From Hippea alviniae EP5-r (GTDB lineage: Bacteria > Campylobacterota_A > Desulfurellia > Desulfurellales > Hippeaceae), in NCBI RefSeq assembly GCF_000420385.1, contig NZ_ATUV01000002.1, positions 248,001 through 312,000 of the forward strand: a DNA stretch of 64,000 nucleotides, in the 5' to 3' direction. Made by a program: the position numbers and the translations under genes. Below, in pieces: positions 13,134-20,948 of this stretch. Within the stretch, counting starts at the first letter, position 1. Each line of letters opens with the position of its first letter. A model generated the notes under the pieces. It saw only the letters and a list, made by a program, of their open reading frames with translations. It ran no database searches and was not told where the DNA came from.

Positions 13134-13792
13134 ATGGTATATCCGAGATTTTAGAAAGTGAAAAGAAGAGTTATTTAAACAAAAAGATTGATGAGTATAT
13201 TAAAAAGGGTTTTTCAAGTGAAGAGTCCGTTAATAGAGCAAACCAATCATGGAGAACATATATCGGTTTTAGAGTTCAGAAGATTATATTTGAGCTGTTA
13301 AAGAGAGAGATTGATGATTCATTTGTTGGTATAATATCCGATAAAGAGCTGCTTAAAAGTCATTTAGAAGAAGAGTATCAAAAGGTTAAAAGAAAGCTTG
13401 CTATAGATTATGGGCAGTATCTGTTTTTGCCAGATGCTGATATAATTCTTTACAAAAGATGCAAAAAAGTTAATGATATTGAGATTATAGCCGTTGTGTC
13501 GGTTAAAAATTCCTTTAGAGAAAGGGGCTTTGAAACTGCCTATTGGAAATTAAAACTAACACAATCTTCTATCACATCAAGGATTGTTATGTTTTTAGCA
13601 ACACCTGATAAAGATGGTGAAATATCTTACAGGGTGCACAAAAGGAACCCGAGAAAGATGAGAATAATTTTGGAGCATGAGCTTGACGGTATATATTTCT
13701 TAAAGAGCGATTTTGAAAAGACAGAGAAGGCGAAGCATTTTAGCGAGATGATTAGAGATTTAAAAAGGCTAATAAAAACAGTTGATTGTTGA
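13124..13792 (+). CDS. Type II restriction endonuclease, BsaWI/CCGG-type fold (predicted)
   Basis: It is the probable cutting partner of the adjacent methyltransferase. Over 222 residues the catalytic features are PDAD at 103-106, then SVKNS at 126-130 with Lys128, immediately followed by RER at 132-134 and Glu137. A PD, then K, then R-(D/E)-R arrangement with a downstream acid is the signature of endonucleases that recognise CCGG or CCNGG cores (for example BsaWI, NgoMIV and EcoRII relatives). The motif reading is mine; the specificity is inference. The coupled methyltransferase upstream supports the role. The gene ends 9 bases before ftsE. Confidence 0.75.
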   Translation: MEIDGISEILESEKKSYLNKKIDEYIKKGFSSEESVNRANQSWRTYIGFRVQKIIFELLKREIDDSFVGIISDKELLKSHLEEEYQKVKRKLAIDYGQYLFLPDADIILYKRCKKVNDIEIIAVVSVKNSFRERGFETAYWKLKLTQSSITSRIVMFLATPDKDGEISYRVHKRNPRKMRIILEHELDGIYFLKSDFEKTEKAKHFSEMIRDLKRLIKTVDC

Positions 13793-13801
13793 TTTTGCTT
13801 T

Positions 13802-14428
13802 ATGGTTGAGTTTATTGATGTAAACAAAAGCTATAACAGGCGTGTTATATTTAAAAATTTGAACTTTAGAATCGCTCAAGGCAGGATAAATCAGATAATA
13901 CTGCCACAGTCTGCAGGCAAAAGCACAATTCTAAAGATGATTTATGGTGCAGAGAAGCCAGATAGTGGGTTTGTGCGGGTGTTTGATTTTAATGTGGGTG
14001 ATTTGAATTACTCAGGCATCCTTCTGCTTAGAAGATATTTAGGCATTATATTTGAAGATATAAGGCTTATCTCAACAATGACAGTCAAGGAGAACCTGCA
14101 GGCTATAACGAAACTGACAAAGAGAAACCTGTATCTGTCAGAAGAGATATTTGACATACTTTCGATTGGTCATCTGCTTGACAAGTATCCGCAGGAGTTA
14201 TCCATTAGCGAACAGTCGCTTGTCAATATTGCCCGTGGTGTTATATACAACTTTCCGTTGGTTATAGCAGATGAGCCTTTGAGATATCTCTCTGAGCATT
14301 ACAGGAGAAAGGTTATTCACCTGTTTAAAAGATTAAACGAGAAGAAGGGTATAACATTTCTGATTGCAACGCTGAATTCGATAGACGATGAGTTTTTTAC
14401 CATAGAGATAAACAATGAGACGGCGTGA
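13802..14428 (+). CDS. ftsE: FtsE-like cell-division ABC ATPase with degenerate nucleotide motifs
   Basis: FtsE normally hydrolyses ATP to drive FtsX and switch on periplasmic peptidoglycan hydrolysis during division. The 208-residue length, overall FtsE layout and a following ftsX identify it. However, the motifs are eroded. Walker A reads LPQSAGKS (residues 34-41), missing the first glycine. The Q-loop glutamine is Glu85, the signature is LSISEQ (133-138) instead of LSGGEQ, and the switch histidine is Leu191. Walker B with its glutamate (LVIADE, 153-158) is intact. It may bind nucleotide weakly or act structurally. Overlap with ftsX is 14 bases. Confidence 0.82.
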   Translation: MVEFIDVNKSYNRRVIFKNLNFRIAQGRINQIILPQSAGKSTILKMIYGAEKPDSGFVRVFDFNVGDLNYSGILLLRRYLGIIFEDIRLISTMTVKENLQAITKLTKRNLYLSEEIFDILSIGHLLDKYPQELSISEQSLVNIARGVIYNFPLVIADEPLRYLSEHYRRKVIHLFKRLNEKKGITFLIATLNSIDDEFFTIEINNETA

Positions 14429-15248
14429 TAATGTAAAGGTTGCACTTTTCTTCATATTTGTTTCGTTTGTCTTAACGATGAGTATCTTGATGAGCATCTT
14501 TTTTGCATTAAACGCCTATGTTGAGCAGAAAAAAAGCCAGACGCCACTGTTTGTCTTTGTAAAACCTGAAGCTTCAGCAGAAGAAGTCAATGCTCTCATA
14601 AACCAGATAGAGCTAAAAAAGGGCGTGCGTAAAGTAAAGCTGATAGACAAAGATAAGGCATTCAACGAGATGATTAAGAAGTTCTCCATAGATAAAAACC
14701 TATTCAGTAGAAATCCGTTTCCTTACTCGATTGAAGTTTTCTTTATACCTTCGTTTACAACGGAGTCTTACTTTAATCAGTTTGCCCTTTCGTTGAACTC
14801 TGATATTGTTGATGCCGTTAAGTATCCAAAGGGCGTTTTGGCAGAGATTAGCTCCCTGCATGAAAGACTTATTTACTTTTCTGAAGTTGTTGTCGGAGTT
14901 TTGTATGCTGTTGAGTTTATTGTCTTTTTGTCCATTATGACGATATTTTACTCCCATCGCAAGTTCGATTACGATACGCTTAAATTCTTCGGTATAAAGC
15001 GGTTTATTATCTTTAGGATGTTCCTTAAGGATACGATAGTCCCTGCGGTTTGGGGTTTTCTATTCTCTGTTGTCGTTATTGTTGCAATCTACTTTGTTTA
15101 CGACAAATACGGCGACATTCCATACATCAGCAAGGAGTTGTTTAAAAGTTCCCAAAAAAGCACATTTGCCTTAAATATACTCATCGGTTTTCTGTTTACT
15201 TTCGTCTCATCGCTTATCGTTTTCGTTTTCAATGATGAAAAGGTTTAG
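14415..15248 (+). CDS. ftsX: FtsX cell-division membrane protein
   Basis: This is the membrane partner of FtsE. One N-terminal transmembrane segment (about residues 12-35) is followed by a periplasmic domain (about 45-150) and then three hydrophobic segments near 158-180, 212-235 and 252-275, the FtsX plan. The periplasmic loop binds EnvC-type activators in other bacteria, and an EnvC-like gene is next, overlapping by 17 bases. The sequence itself is divergent, so the call relies on topology and neighbours. Confidence 0.85.
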   Translation: MRRRDNVKVALFFIFVSFVLTMSILMSIFFALNAYVEQKKSQTPLFVFVKPEASAEEVNALINQIELKKGVRKVKLIDKDKAFNEMIKKFSIDKNLFSRNPFPYSIEVFFIPSFTTESYFNQFALSLNSDIVDAVKYPKGVLAEISSLHERLIYFSEVVVGVLYAVEFIVFLSIMTIFYSHRKFDYDTLKFFGIKRFIIFRMFLKDTIVPAVWGFLFSVVVIVAIYFVYDKYGDIPYISKELFKSSQKSTFALNILIGFLFTFVSSLIVFVFNDEKV

Positions 15249-16386
15249 TTTTTTTATACTTTTTTTGATTCTTCTTAATCCGATTTGTGGATATTCAGCA
15301 AATAAAAAGGCAATAGAAGAGAAGCTAAAAAGCATCTCCGAGACGATAAAACAGCGAAAGGAAGATTACAACAAGATAAGAAGCCAGTATTTGACGATAC
15401 TTAAGCAGATTTCAAACACAGACAAAAGGATAACCTTTCTGAAATCAAAAATAAAAAGAACAAAAAGGGACTTAGATTTGCTAAATAAAAAGATAGCAAC
15501 TTTGAAGAAAGAGATTGACAAGGTGTCTTTAGATTTAGAAAGGCAGAAAGAGAAGCTCTATAGGGAACTTGTTAGCTATTATGAGTATTCGAAGGTGAGC
15601 AACTATTATGCCAAGGGTGTCTGGTATAGCTATATGAACAGGTTTATTACTTCGTATATGCAGCAGAAGATAAAGAATTATATCTCAAAAAGGGAGTATC
15701 TTAAAGAGAGAATAGCCAAGCTAAATGCGTATATGGTTCAAAAGCAGAAAATTATGGAGAAGATAAAGAGTCAACAGAGAGATTTGGATACGCAGAAAGC
15801 AACATTGAGCAAGCTTGCAGAGATGGCAGAGAACAAAAAGAAGCAGTATCTTGCCGAGATACAACAGTTGACAAAGCAGAGAGAGAATCTAAAGGAGCTT
15901 CTTAAGAAGATTATAGAAGAAGAGAAGAAAAAGAGAGAAAGCAGAAAGCTTAAGGTTGTCCAGAAGGTAAACCCGAAACTTGTTGAGAAAGAGTTTAAAG
16001 CCTTAGCGCATAAAATAAAACCGCCTGTTTATGGTAAGGTTGTGGCTTATTTTGGCAGGAAGTATGACCCTGTTTTTAAGGTTTATACAAGAAACGACGG
16101 CATAGATATAAGGGCAAAAAAAGGAAGCTGCATAAGAACCATAGCATACGGCAAGGTTGGGTTTGTTGGTGATTTGCCGGGATATGGTGGTGTTGTTATA
16201 ATAAACCACTTAAATGGTTACTATACCGTTTATGCTGGACTTAAGAGCTCTTTAAGGGTGGGTCAGATTGTTAAGGCTTATCAGTGCATAGGTAGATTGA
16301 GCTCAACAAAACTGCACTTTGAGATAAGGAGACATGCAACGCCAGTCAATCCGTTATATTTTCTTGATAGGAGGTTTTTGAGATGA
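15232..16386 (+). CDS. envC: EnvC-like murein hydrolase activator with a degenerate LytM (M23) domain
   Basis: A signal peptide (first 20-odd residues) leads into a long coiled coil (about residues 25-245) and a C-terminal M23/LytM fold (about 265-375). In the LytM part the zinc-ligand histidine of the HxGxD motif is Asn (NDGID) and the HxH motif keeps only the second histidine context (LHFEI), with YAGL where active enzymes have YAHL. It is therefore probably a non-catalytic activator of amidases, as in E. coli EnvC, rather than a peptidase. It follows ftsX and overlaps ctpA as ATGA. A candidate client is the amidase at 19399-20493. Start 15232 or 15235 cannot be separated. Confidence 0.88.
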   Translation: MMKRFSFFILFLILLNPICGYSANKKAIEEKLKSISETIKQRKEDYNKIRSQYLTILKQISNTDKRITFLKSKIKRTKRDLDLLNKKIATLKKEIDKVSLDLERQKEKLYRELVSYYEYSKVSNYYAKGVWYSYMNRFITSYMQQKIKNYISKREYLKERIAKLNAYMVQKQKIMEKIKSQQRDLDTQKATLSKLAEMAENKKKQYLAEIQQLTKQRENLKELLKKIIEEEKKKRESRKLKVVQKVNPKLVEKEFKALAHKIKPPVYGKVVAYFGRKYDPVFKVYTRNDGIDIRAKKGSCIRTIAYGKVGFVGDLPGYGGVVIINHLNGYYTVYAGLKSSLRVGQIVKAYQCIGRLSSTKLHFEIRRHATPVNPLYFLDRRFLR

Positions 16387-17618
16387 AAAGGTTATTTGCC
16401 TTGGTCTTTGCATTTGTAATTGTTGCTGTGCCGACATTTGCCAAAGAGAGCGAATATGAGAAGCTAAAAATCTTTGCTAAAGTCATGGCGATTATTGAGC
16501 ATGATTATGTTGACAATGTGAGCCAGACAAAGCTGATTAACGATGCTATCAAAGGCATGGTAAGCTCATTAGACCCGCACTCATCTTACATGACAAAGGA
16601 TGAGTATAAGGAGCTTAAAATTACAACAACCGGTAAGTTTGGTGGTCTTGGAATGGTTGTTACGATGAAAGATGGTATTTTAACGGTTGTCTCACCCATC
16701 GAAGATACACCGGCTTTTAAGGCTGGCATAAAAGCTGGTGACAAGATTATAAAGATAAACGGTGAAAGCACATTTGGTATGACGCTTGAACAGTGTGTGA
16801 AGCTTCTGCGTGGAAAACCCGGCACAAAGGTTACGATAACGATTATAAGGGAAGGTAAACAGAAGCCGTTTGATGTTACAATCACAAGGGCGATTATTCA
16901 TGTAAAGAGCGTTAAATACAAAAAGTATGGTGATATCGGTTATGTAAGAATAACGCAGTTTCAAGATGGAACAACGAGCGAGCTTAAAAAGGCTTTGAAA
17001 AAGTTGGGCAAAATAAAAGGCCTTGTGATTGATTTAAGAAACGATCCGGGTGGTCTTTTAAGGGAAGCAATAGGTGTGTGTGATTTGTTTATTAAGAAGG
17101 GTGTAATTGTATCGATTAGGGGAAGAAACAAGTCAGACAGTAGATACTTCTATGCACACGATGACGGTAATGAGCCCAATTATCCTATTGTTGTTTTAAT
17201 CAACTCTGGAACGGCAAGTGCGGCAGAGATTGTCTCAGGCTGTTTAAAAGACCATAAAAGGGCAATCATAATGGGTGTAAGAAGCTTTGGTAAGGGTTCT
17301 GTTCAGTCGATTATACCGCTTGGAGACGGTTCTGCTTTAAGGCTTACGACGGCTAAATATTACACGCCAAGTGGCAAGAGTATTCAAGCTGTTGGCATTG
17401 AGCCGGATATTGTCGTGCATCAGGCAAAGATTATAGAAGAAGAGAGCAACTTCACGATAAGAGAAAGCAATCTATTGCATCATCTAAACAATCCGACAGG
17501 TCAGAAGGTTAAAAAAGAGACAGACCTACAGAAGGAGTTAAAAGACGATTATCAGCTGTTAAGGGCAATAGAGCTGATAAAGGCAGAAGATATAATATGT
17601 TCAAGAAAATCGCACTGA
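16383..17618 (+). CDS. ctpA: Carboxyl-terminal processing protease (S41 family)
   Basis: This is a periplasmic serine protease that trims C-termini or degrades cell-wall regulators. It has a signal peptide (residues 1-20), a PDZ domain (about 85-165, with GFGGLGM-like and AGIKAGD elements) and the S41 catalytic core. The Ser-Lys dyad is visible as Ser279 (SGTASAAE) and Lys304 (FGKGS), 25 residues apart as in Prc/CtpA. The gene sits between envC and a divergent polysaccharide deacetylase, a recurring arrangement in proteobacteria that links it to control of peptidoglycan hydrolysis. Confidence 0.95.
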   Translation: MKRLFALVFAFVIVAVPTFAKESEYEKLKIFAKVMAIIEHDYVDNVSQTKLINDAIKGMVSSLDPHSSYMTKDEYKELKITTTGKFGGLGMVVTMKDGILTVVSPIEDTPAFKAGIKAGDKIIKINGESTFGMTLEQCVKLLRGKPGTKVTITIIREGKQKPFDVTITRAIIHVKSVKYKKYGDIGYVRITQFQDGTTSELKKALKKLGKIKGLVIDLRNDPGGLLREAIGVCDLFIKKGVIVSIRGRNKSDSRYFYAHDDGNEPNYPIVVLINSGTASAAEIVSGCLKDHKRAIIMGVRSFGKGSVQSIIPLGDGSALRLTTAKYYTPSGKSIQAVGIEPDIVVHQAKIIEEESNFTIRESNLLHHLNNPTGQKVKKETDLQKELKDDYQLLRAIELIKAEDIICSRKSH

Positions 17619-18334
17619 TTCTTGTTTTTGTCTTTATATCGCAGAGTGTATTTGGAGCAAGTGCTCTCTATCTTTTAAAAAAGAAGAGACTTGCAATTGT
17701 AATAGACGATATGGGCTATGATGTAGGCTTGGCAAGGGGTTTTGAAAAGCTTGGCCTTCCCCTTGCCTTTTCTTTTTTACCCGATGCTCCTTATACGCAA
17801 GAGCTTTCTAAAGAGTTTGCAAAAAACGGTTATATTGTTATGATTCACATGCCCAGTCAACCGCTTGATTATCCGAAGAACAATCCGGGTAAAAATGCCA
17901 TATATTTGTGGACTTCAAAGAGAAAGACATTTGAGCTTTTAGAGAGAGCTTTAAATAAAATTCCAGATGCTGTTGGGCTTAATAATCACGAAGGCTCTGC
18001 AATATTAAGGGATAAAAGGCATATTGATTGGATTTTAGAGTTTTTGAAAGAGCATAAAATGTTTTTTGTTGATAGTTATACCGTTAAGGATAGTTTGGGA
18101 TGCATTGAAGCAAAAAAAATAGGTGTTCTGTGTCAGAGAAGAAGGGTTTTTCTTGATAATGTTGCCGATGTTGGATACATTGAAGGCCAGATTAGAAAGG
18201 CGATTGAGATGCTAAAGAGAAGGGATGTCGTTCTTGCTATAGGGCACTGCAGACCAAAAACATTAATAGCTTTAAGAAGAATGAGAAAAGAACTAAAACC
18301 GTATCTTGTTAATGTGGTGTTTGTGTTGAGATGA
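17597..18334 (+). CDS. Divergent polysaccharide deacetylase family protein (YibQ/DUF610 type)
   Basis: It is a periplasmic protein of the divergent polysaccharide deacetylase family, which shares the NodB-like barrel fold. It has a hydrophobic signal segment (residues 1-21), then AIVIDDMGYD, MIHMPSQP, GLNNHEGS and AIGHCRPKT, which are the family's recurring blocks. The conserved Asp-Asp and His residues could bind metal, but activity of the family is not well defined. It overlaps ctpA by 22 bases and tsaD by 4. Location after envC-ctpA, as in other Gram-negatives, suggests a cell-wall role. Confidence 0.87.
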   Translation: MFKKIALILVFVFISQSVFGASALYLLKKKRLAIVIDDMGYDVGLARGFEKLGLPLAFSFLPDAPYTQELSKEFAKNGYIVMIHMPSQPLDYPKNNPGKNAIYLWTSKRKTFELLERALNKIPDAVGLNNHEGSAILRDKRHIDWILEFLKEHKMFFVDSYTVKDSLGCIEAKKIGVLCQRRRVFLDNVADVGYIEGQIRKAIEMLKRRDVVLAIGHCRPKTLIALRRMRKELKPYLVNVVFVLR

Positions 18335-19329
18335 TTTTGGCATTTGATACATCGTGTGATGATACATCTGTATCCTTCTATAAAGACTGCAATCTCTATT
18401 CAAACATTATCTCATCTCAAAATGATATACACGCAAAGTTTGGTGGTGTTATACCAGAGCTTGCAGCAAGAAAGCATGCAGAGACAATAGCCTATTTAAC
18501 AGAAGAAGCGCTAAATAGGGTTTCAAAGGGTTTGGGTGATGTTGAGTATGTTGCCGTTACGGTTGGTCCTGGGCTTTTACCCAGTCTTCTTGTTGGTGTT
18601 GCTTTTGCTAAGGCTTTAGCTTATGCAAACAGATTGCCCATCATTCCTGTTAACCACATAGAAGGGCACATATTCGCTCCATTTTTTGACAGAGAAATTA
18701 ACTATCCATTTCTTTCGCTTGTTGTATCTGGCGGACATACGCATCTGTTTTTGGTTGAATCCTTTGGCAGGTATAAACTGCTTGGAAAAACATTAGATGA
18801 TGCGGTCGGAGAAGCCTTTGACAAGGTTGCAAGGATTTTAGGTCTTGAATATCCGGGTGGGCCTGCGATAGATAAGCTGTCAAAAACTGGAAATCCTTAT
18901 CGTTTCAAGATCCCCAAAGGCCTTGAGCATGAAAAATCCTATAACTTTAGTTTTAGTGGCGTGAAGACTTTTGTCAAAAACCTTGTCAGTAAACTGGGTA
19001 ACCTGTCAAAAACTGACATTTCCGATATTGCAGCATCATTCCAAAAATCCGCTGTTGATATATTGGTTGAAAAGTCGCTTAGAGCTTGTAAGGATTTAAA
19101 TGTTAAAAATTTGTCAATATCTGGTGGTGTATCTGCCAACTCACTCTTAAGAGATACCTTTAAAGAAAGATGCGAAAAAGAAGGTATCAATCTTATACTG
19201 CCACCAAAAGAGTTGACGACAGACAATGCATTAATGATTGCGTTTGCGTCATCTCTATCTTTGGATAGGGCAACATTTGATTATGCTTCCATAGAAGCCG
19301 ACCCGTCACTTAGGCTGACCGTTGATTAA
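18331..19329 (+). CDS. tsaD: tRNA N6-adenosine threonylcarbamoyltransferase
   Basis: It transfers the threonylcarbamoyl group to A37 of tRNAs that read ANN codons, together with TsaB, TsaE and TsaC. Recognisable features are the N-terminal DTSCDDTSVS phosphate loop, the metal-site histidines in NHIEGH near residue 110, the SGGHTHL motif near residue 134, and SGGVSANSLLRD near residue 270. Length 332 is typical. ATGA overlap with the previous gene. It ends the rightward run, facing the amidase with a 69-base gap. Confidence 0.96.
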   Translation: MILAFDTSCDDTSVSFYKDCNLYSNIISSQNDIHAKFGGVIPELAARKHAETIAYLTEEALNRVSKGLGDVEYVAVTVGPGLLPSLLVGVAFAKALAYANRLPIIPVNHIEGHIFAPFFDREINYPFLSLVVSGGHTHLFLVESFGRYKLLGKTLDDAVGEAFDKVARILGLEYPGGPAIDKLSKTGNPYRFKIPKGLEHEKSYNFSFSGVKTFVKNLVSKLGNLSKTDISDIAASFQKSAVDILVEKSLRACKDLNVKNLSISGGVSANSLLRDTFKERCEKEGINLILPPKELTTDNALMIAFASSLSLDRATFDYASIEADPSLRLTVD

Positions 19330-19398
19330 AAAATTTTCTTCTATGGTCGAAGGTTTTGTCAAATCTTGGACTTCTTTAGAGTGTAATAGAAATTTTTG

Positions 19399-20493
19399 CT
19401 AACTTTTGCCTTTTAGGAAGTTTTCTATGCCTTTTGCTATGCCTTTTGCTAAAGCTCTTCTGAATGTTGGGTTTCTTAGGTATAAGGCATCGGATGGATT
19501 GTTTATGAAGGCTGTCTCTATCAGGATTGATGGACAGTGTGTTCCGACAAGCACATAGAATGGAGCCTGTCTTACGCCTCTGCCTTTGTATGAGCGATAT
19601 ACTTTTCTTCCATATTTTAACATCTCTTTGTAAACATCTGCTGCCAAGACCTTTGAGTATTGAATCTTTGATGTTTGAATAAGAGATAGAATGATGCGGT
19701 TTAAGTCGCTTATCTGGGCTATACTCATGCCATTCTCTTTGGCTGCAAGCCAAAGCGCTCTTTTGTCTGATGTTGTGTTTACAAAATAGACTTCCAAACC
19801 TTTGGCTTTGAGTCTGTCTTTGGGTGCATAGTTTGCATGTATCGAGACAAACAGCGTTGCATGAACCTTGTTTGCGAGTTCGACCCTTTGTGCTAAGGTA
19901 GGATATGTATCTTTTGTGCGCGTCATAACCACTTTGTATCCATCTTTTCTTAAGAAATAGGCTACATATTTGCCTATTGAGAGTGTTATTGTCTTCTCTT
20001 TGTTGTATATACCAACAGCGCCCGGGTCTTTGCCGCCATGTCCTGGGTCTATCACGATTACCGTCTTCTTTTTCGGTTTTGATGGTGTGTATGTCTGTTT
20101 TTCTTGTGGCTTTATTGCAACGCTTTTTTCTATTCTGACGATAAGAAACCTATCTGATGAGAGAAGAAGTCTAAACCTGTATTTGAAGTTTCTGTTGAGT
20201 TTAAAGAATATCCTTGTTTCACCCTTTATTATCCTGACCAGTATTTTTTCAACAGAACCTTTCGGTATGAGTGGTGTTTCTATTGCTATGATGGTGTTTG
20301 GTATGGCTATGTAGAAGTAATCGTCACTTAATCTTATAAATCTGTAATGTTTTATCTTGTCGAATCTAAAGATTAGGTTATCGACGCCGTTTTGCAGGTT
20401 TACGATACTGAAGCTTTTGAGTTTTGCTATCTGGGTTGCATCTGCCTGCAGGCTGAACAGGATAAAAAGTATCGAAACTATTGCTTTTAACAT
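19399..20493 (-). CDS. N-acetylmuramoyl-L-alanine amidase (AMIN + Amidase_3)
   Basis: It cleaves the amide bond between peptidoglycan glycan and stem peptide, mainly at the septum. It has a signal peptide (first 18 or so residues), an AMIN-like beta domain that targets peptidoglycan (about residues 25-125), then Amidase_3 with zinc-site motifs IDPGHGGKDPG, SIHAN and the catalytic glutamate in LIETAFI. EnvC-like proteins activate this family, and such a gene lies 3 kb away. The only possible start is ATG at 20493: an in-frame TAA is immediately upstream, and there is no Shine-Dalgarno. A strong -10 sits about 9 bases upstream, so the transcript may be leaderless. Confidence 0.93.
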   Translation of the reverse strand: MLKAIVSILFILFSLQADATQIAKLKSFSIVNLQNGVDNLIFRFDKIKHYRFIRLSDDYFYIAIPNTIIAIETPLIPKGSVEKILVRIIKGETRIFFKLNRNFKYRFRLLLSSDRFLIVRIEKSVAIKPQEKQTYTPSKPKKKTVIVIDPGHGGKDPGAVGIYNKEKTITLSIGKYVAYFLRKDGYKVVMTRTKDTYPTLAQRVELANKVHATLFVSIHANYAPKDRLKAKGLEVYFVNTTSDKRALWLAAKENGMSIAQISDLNRIILSLIQTSKIQYSKVLAADVYKEMLKYGRKVYRSYKGRGVRQAPFYVLVGTHCPSILIETAFINNPSDALYLRNPTFRRALAKGIAKGIENFLKGKS

Positions 20494-20515
20494 TGAAAGT
20501 TATTATAGTTATAAT
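20487..20515 (+). promoter_or_regulatory. Predicted sigma-70 promoter for ruvX operon
   Basis: TTAACA at 20487-20492 and TATAAT at 20510-20515 are separated by 17 bases, near consensus. Transcription would begin about 20 bases before the ruvX ATG and serve ruvX-mltG-miaB and beyond. It overlaps the oppositely directed amidase promoter. Confidence 0.6.
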
Positions 20516-20529
20516 CCGACTGTTTGCAA
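20502..20529 (-). promoter_or_regulatory. Predicted sigma-70 promoter for the amidase gene
   Basis: On the minus strand, TTGCAA (20529-20524) and TATAAT (20507-20502) lie 16 bases apart. The expected start point falls within a few bases of the amidase ATG at 20493, which would give a leaderless or nearly leaderless mRNA. The box interleaves with the ruvX promoter, so the two may exclude each other. Confidence 0.55.
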
Positions 20530-20543
20530 GTCAAAGGTGGCTT

Positions 20544-20948
20544 ATGCGTATTTTGGGTATTGATTACGGAACGAAGAAGATTGGACTTGCCATATCTGAT
20601 GAGACAAACACAATAGCTTTGCCTTTAAGTGTGATAGATTCTGACGAGAACTCGATAGATGAGATTAAAAGGATAACTGAAATCAACAATATAACAAGGA
20701 TCGTTGTTGGTTTGCCTATGACCTTAAGCGGTATGAAAGGTAAAAGGGCTCAAGAGACAGAAGATTTTATAGACAAGCTAAGGGAAGTCTTAGATATTGA
20801 GATTGTTGAATGGGATGAGAGAATGTCAACAAGGTTCTCTGAAAGGATTTTAAATAACGCCAATGTAAAGGGAAGAAAAAATAAAAAGAAGGTTATCGAT
20901 AAGATAGCTGCAACATTTATCCTTCAAGGCTATTTAGACTCGCTATGA
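20544..20948 (+). CDS. ruvX: RuvX/YqgF Holliday-junction resolvase-like nuclease (pre-16S rRNA processing)
   Basis: This is an RNase H-fold nuclease; family members process the 5' end of 16S rRNA and were proposed as resolvases. Motifs: LGIDYGTKKIGLAIS at the N-terminus with the first catalytic Asp, VVGLPMTLSG near residue 55, and WDERMSTR near residue 90. I start at ATG 20544, where the AAAGGTGG at 20534-20541 is well placed and the family N-terminus MRILGIDYG begins. A longer frame upstream overlaps the promoter and is not credible. It overlaps mltG by 4 bases. Confidence 0.93.
   Translation: MRILGIDYGTKKIGLAISDETNTIALPLSVIDSDENSIDEIKRITEINNITRIVVGLPMTLSGMKGKRAQETEDFIDKLREVLDIEIVEWDERMSTRFSERILNNANVKGRKNKKKVIDKIAATFILQGYLDSL

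Noticed and set aside
15232-16386. Active M23 endopeptidase
   Set aside because: Key zinc-ligand histidines are replaced (NDGID, YAGL), so a non-catalytic activator is more likely.
19330-19398. Possible terminator between tsaD and the amidase
   Set aside because: Only a 4-5 base stem (CTTC/GAAG) before a T run on the minus strand; too weak to list.
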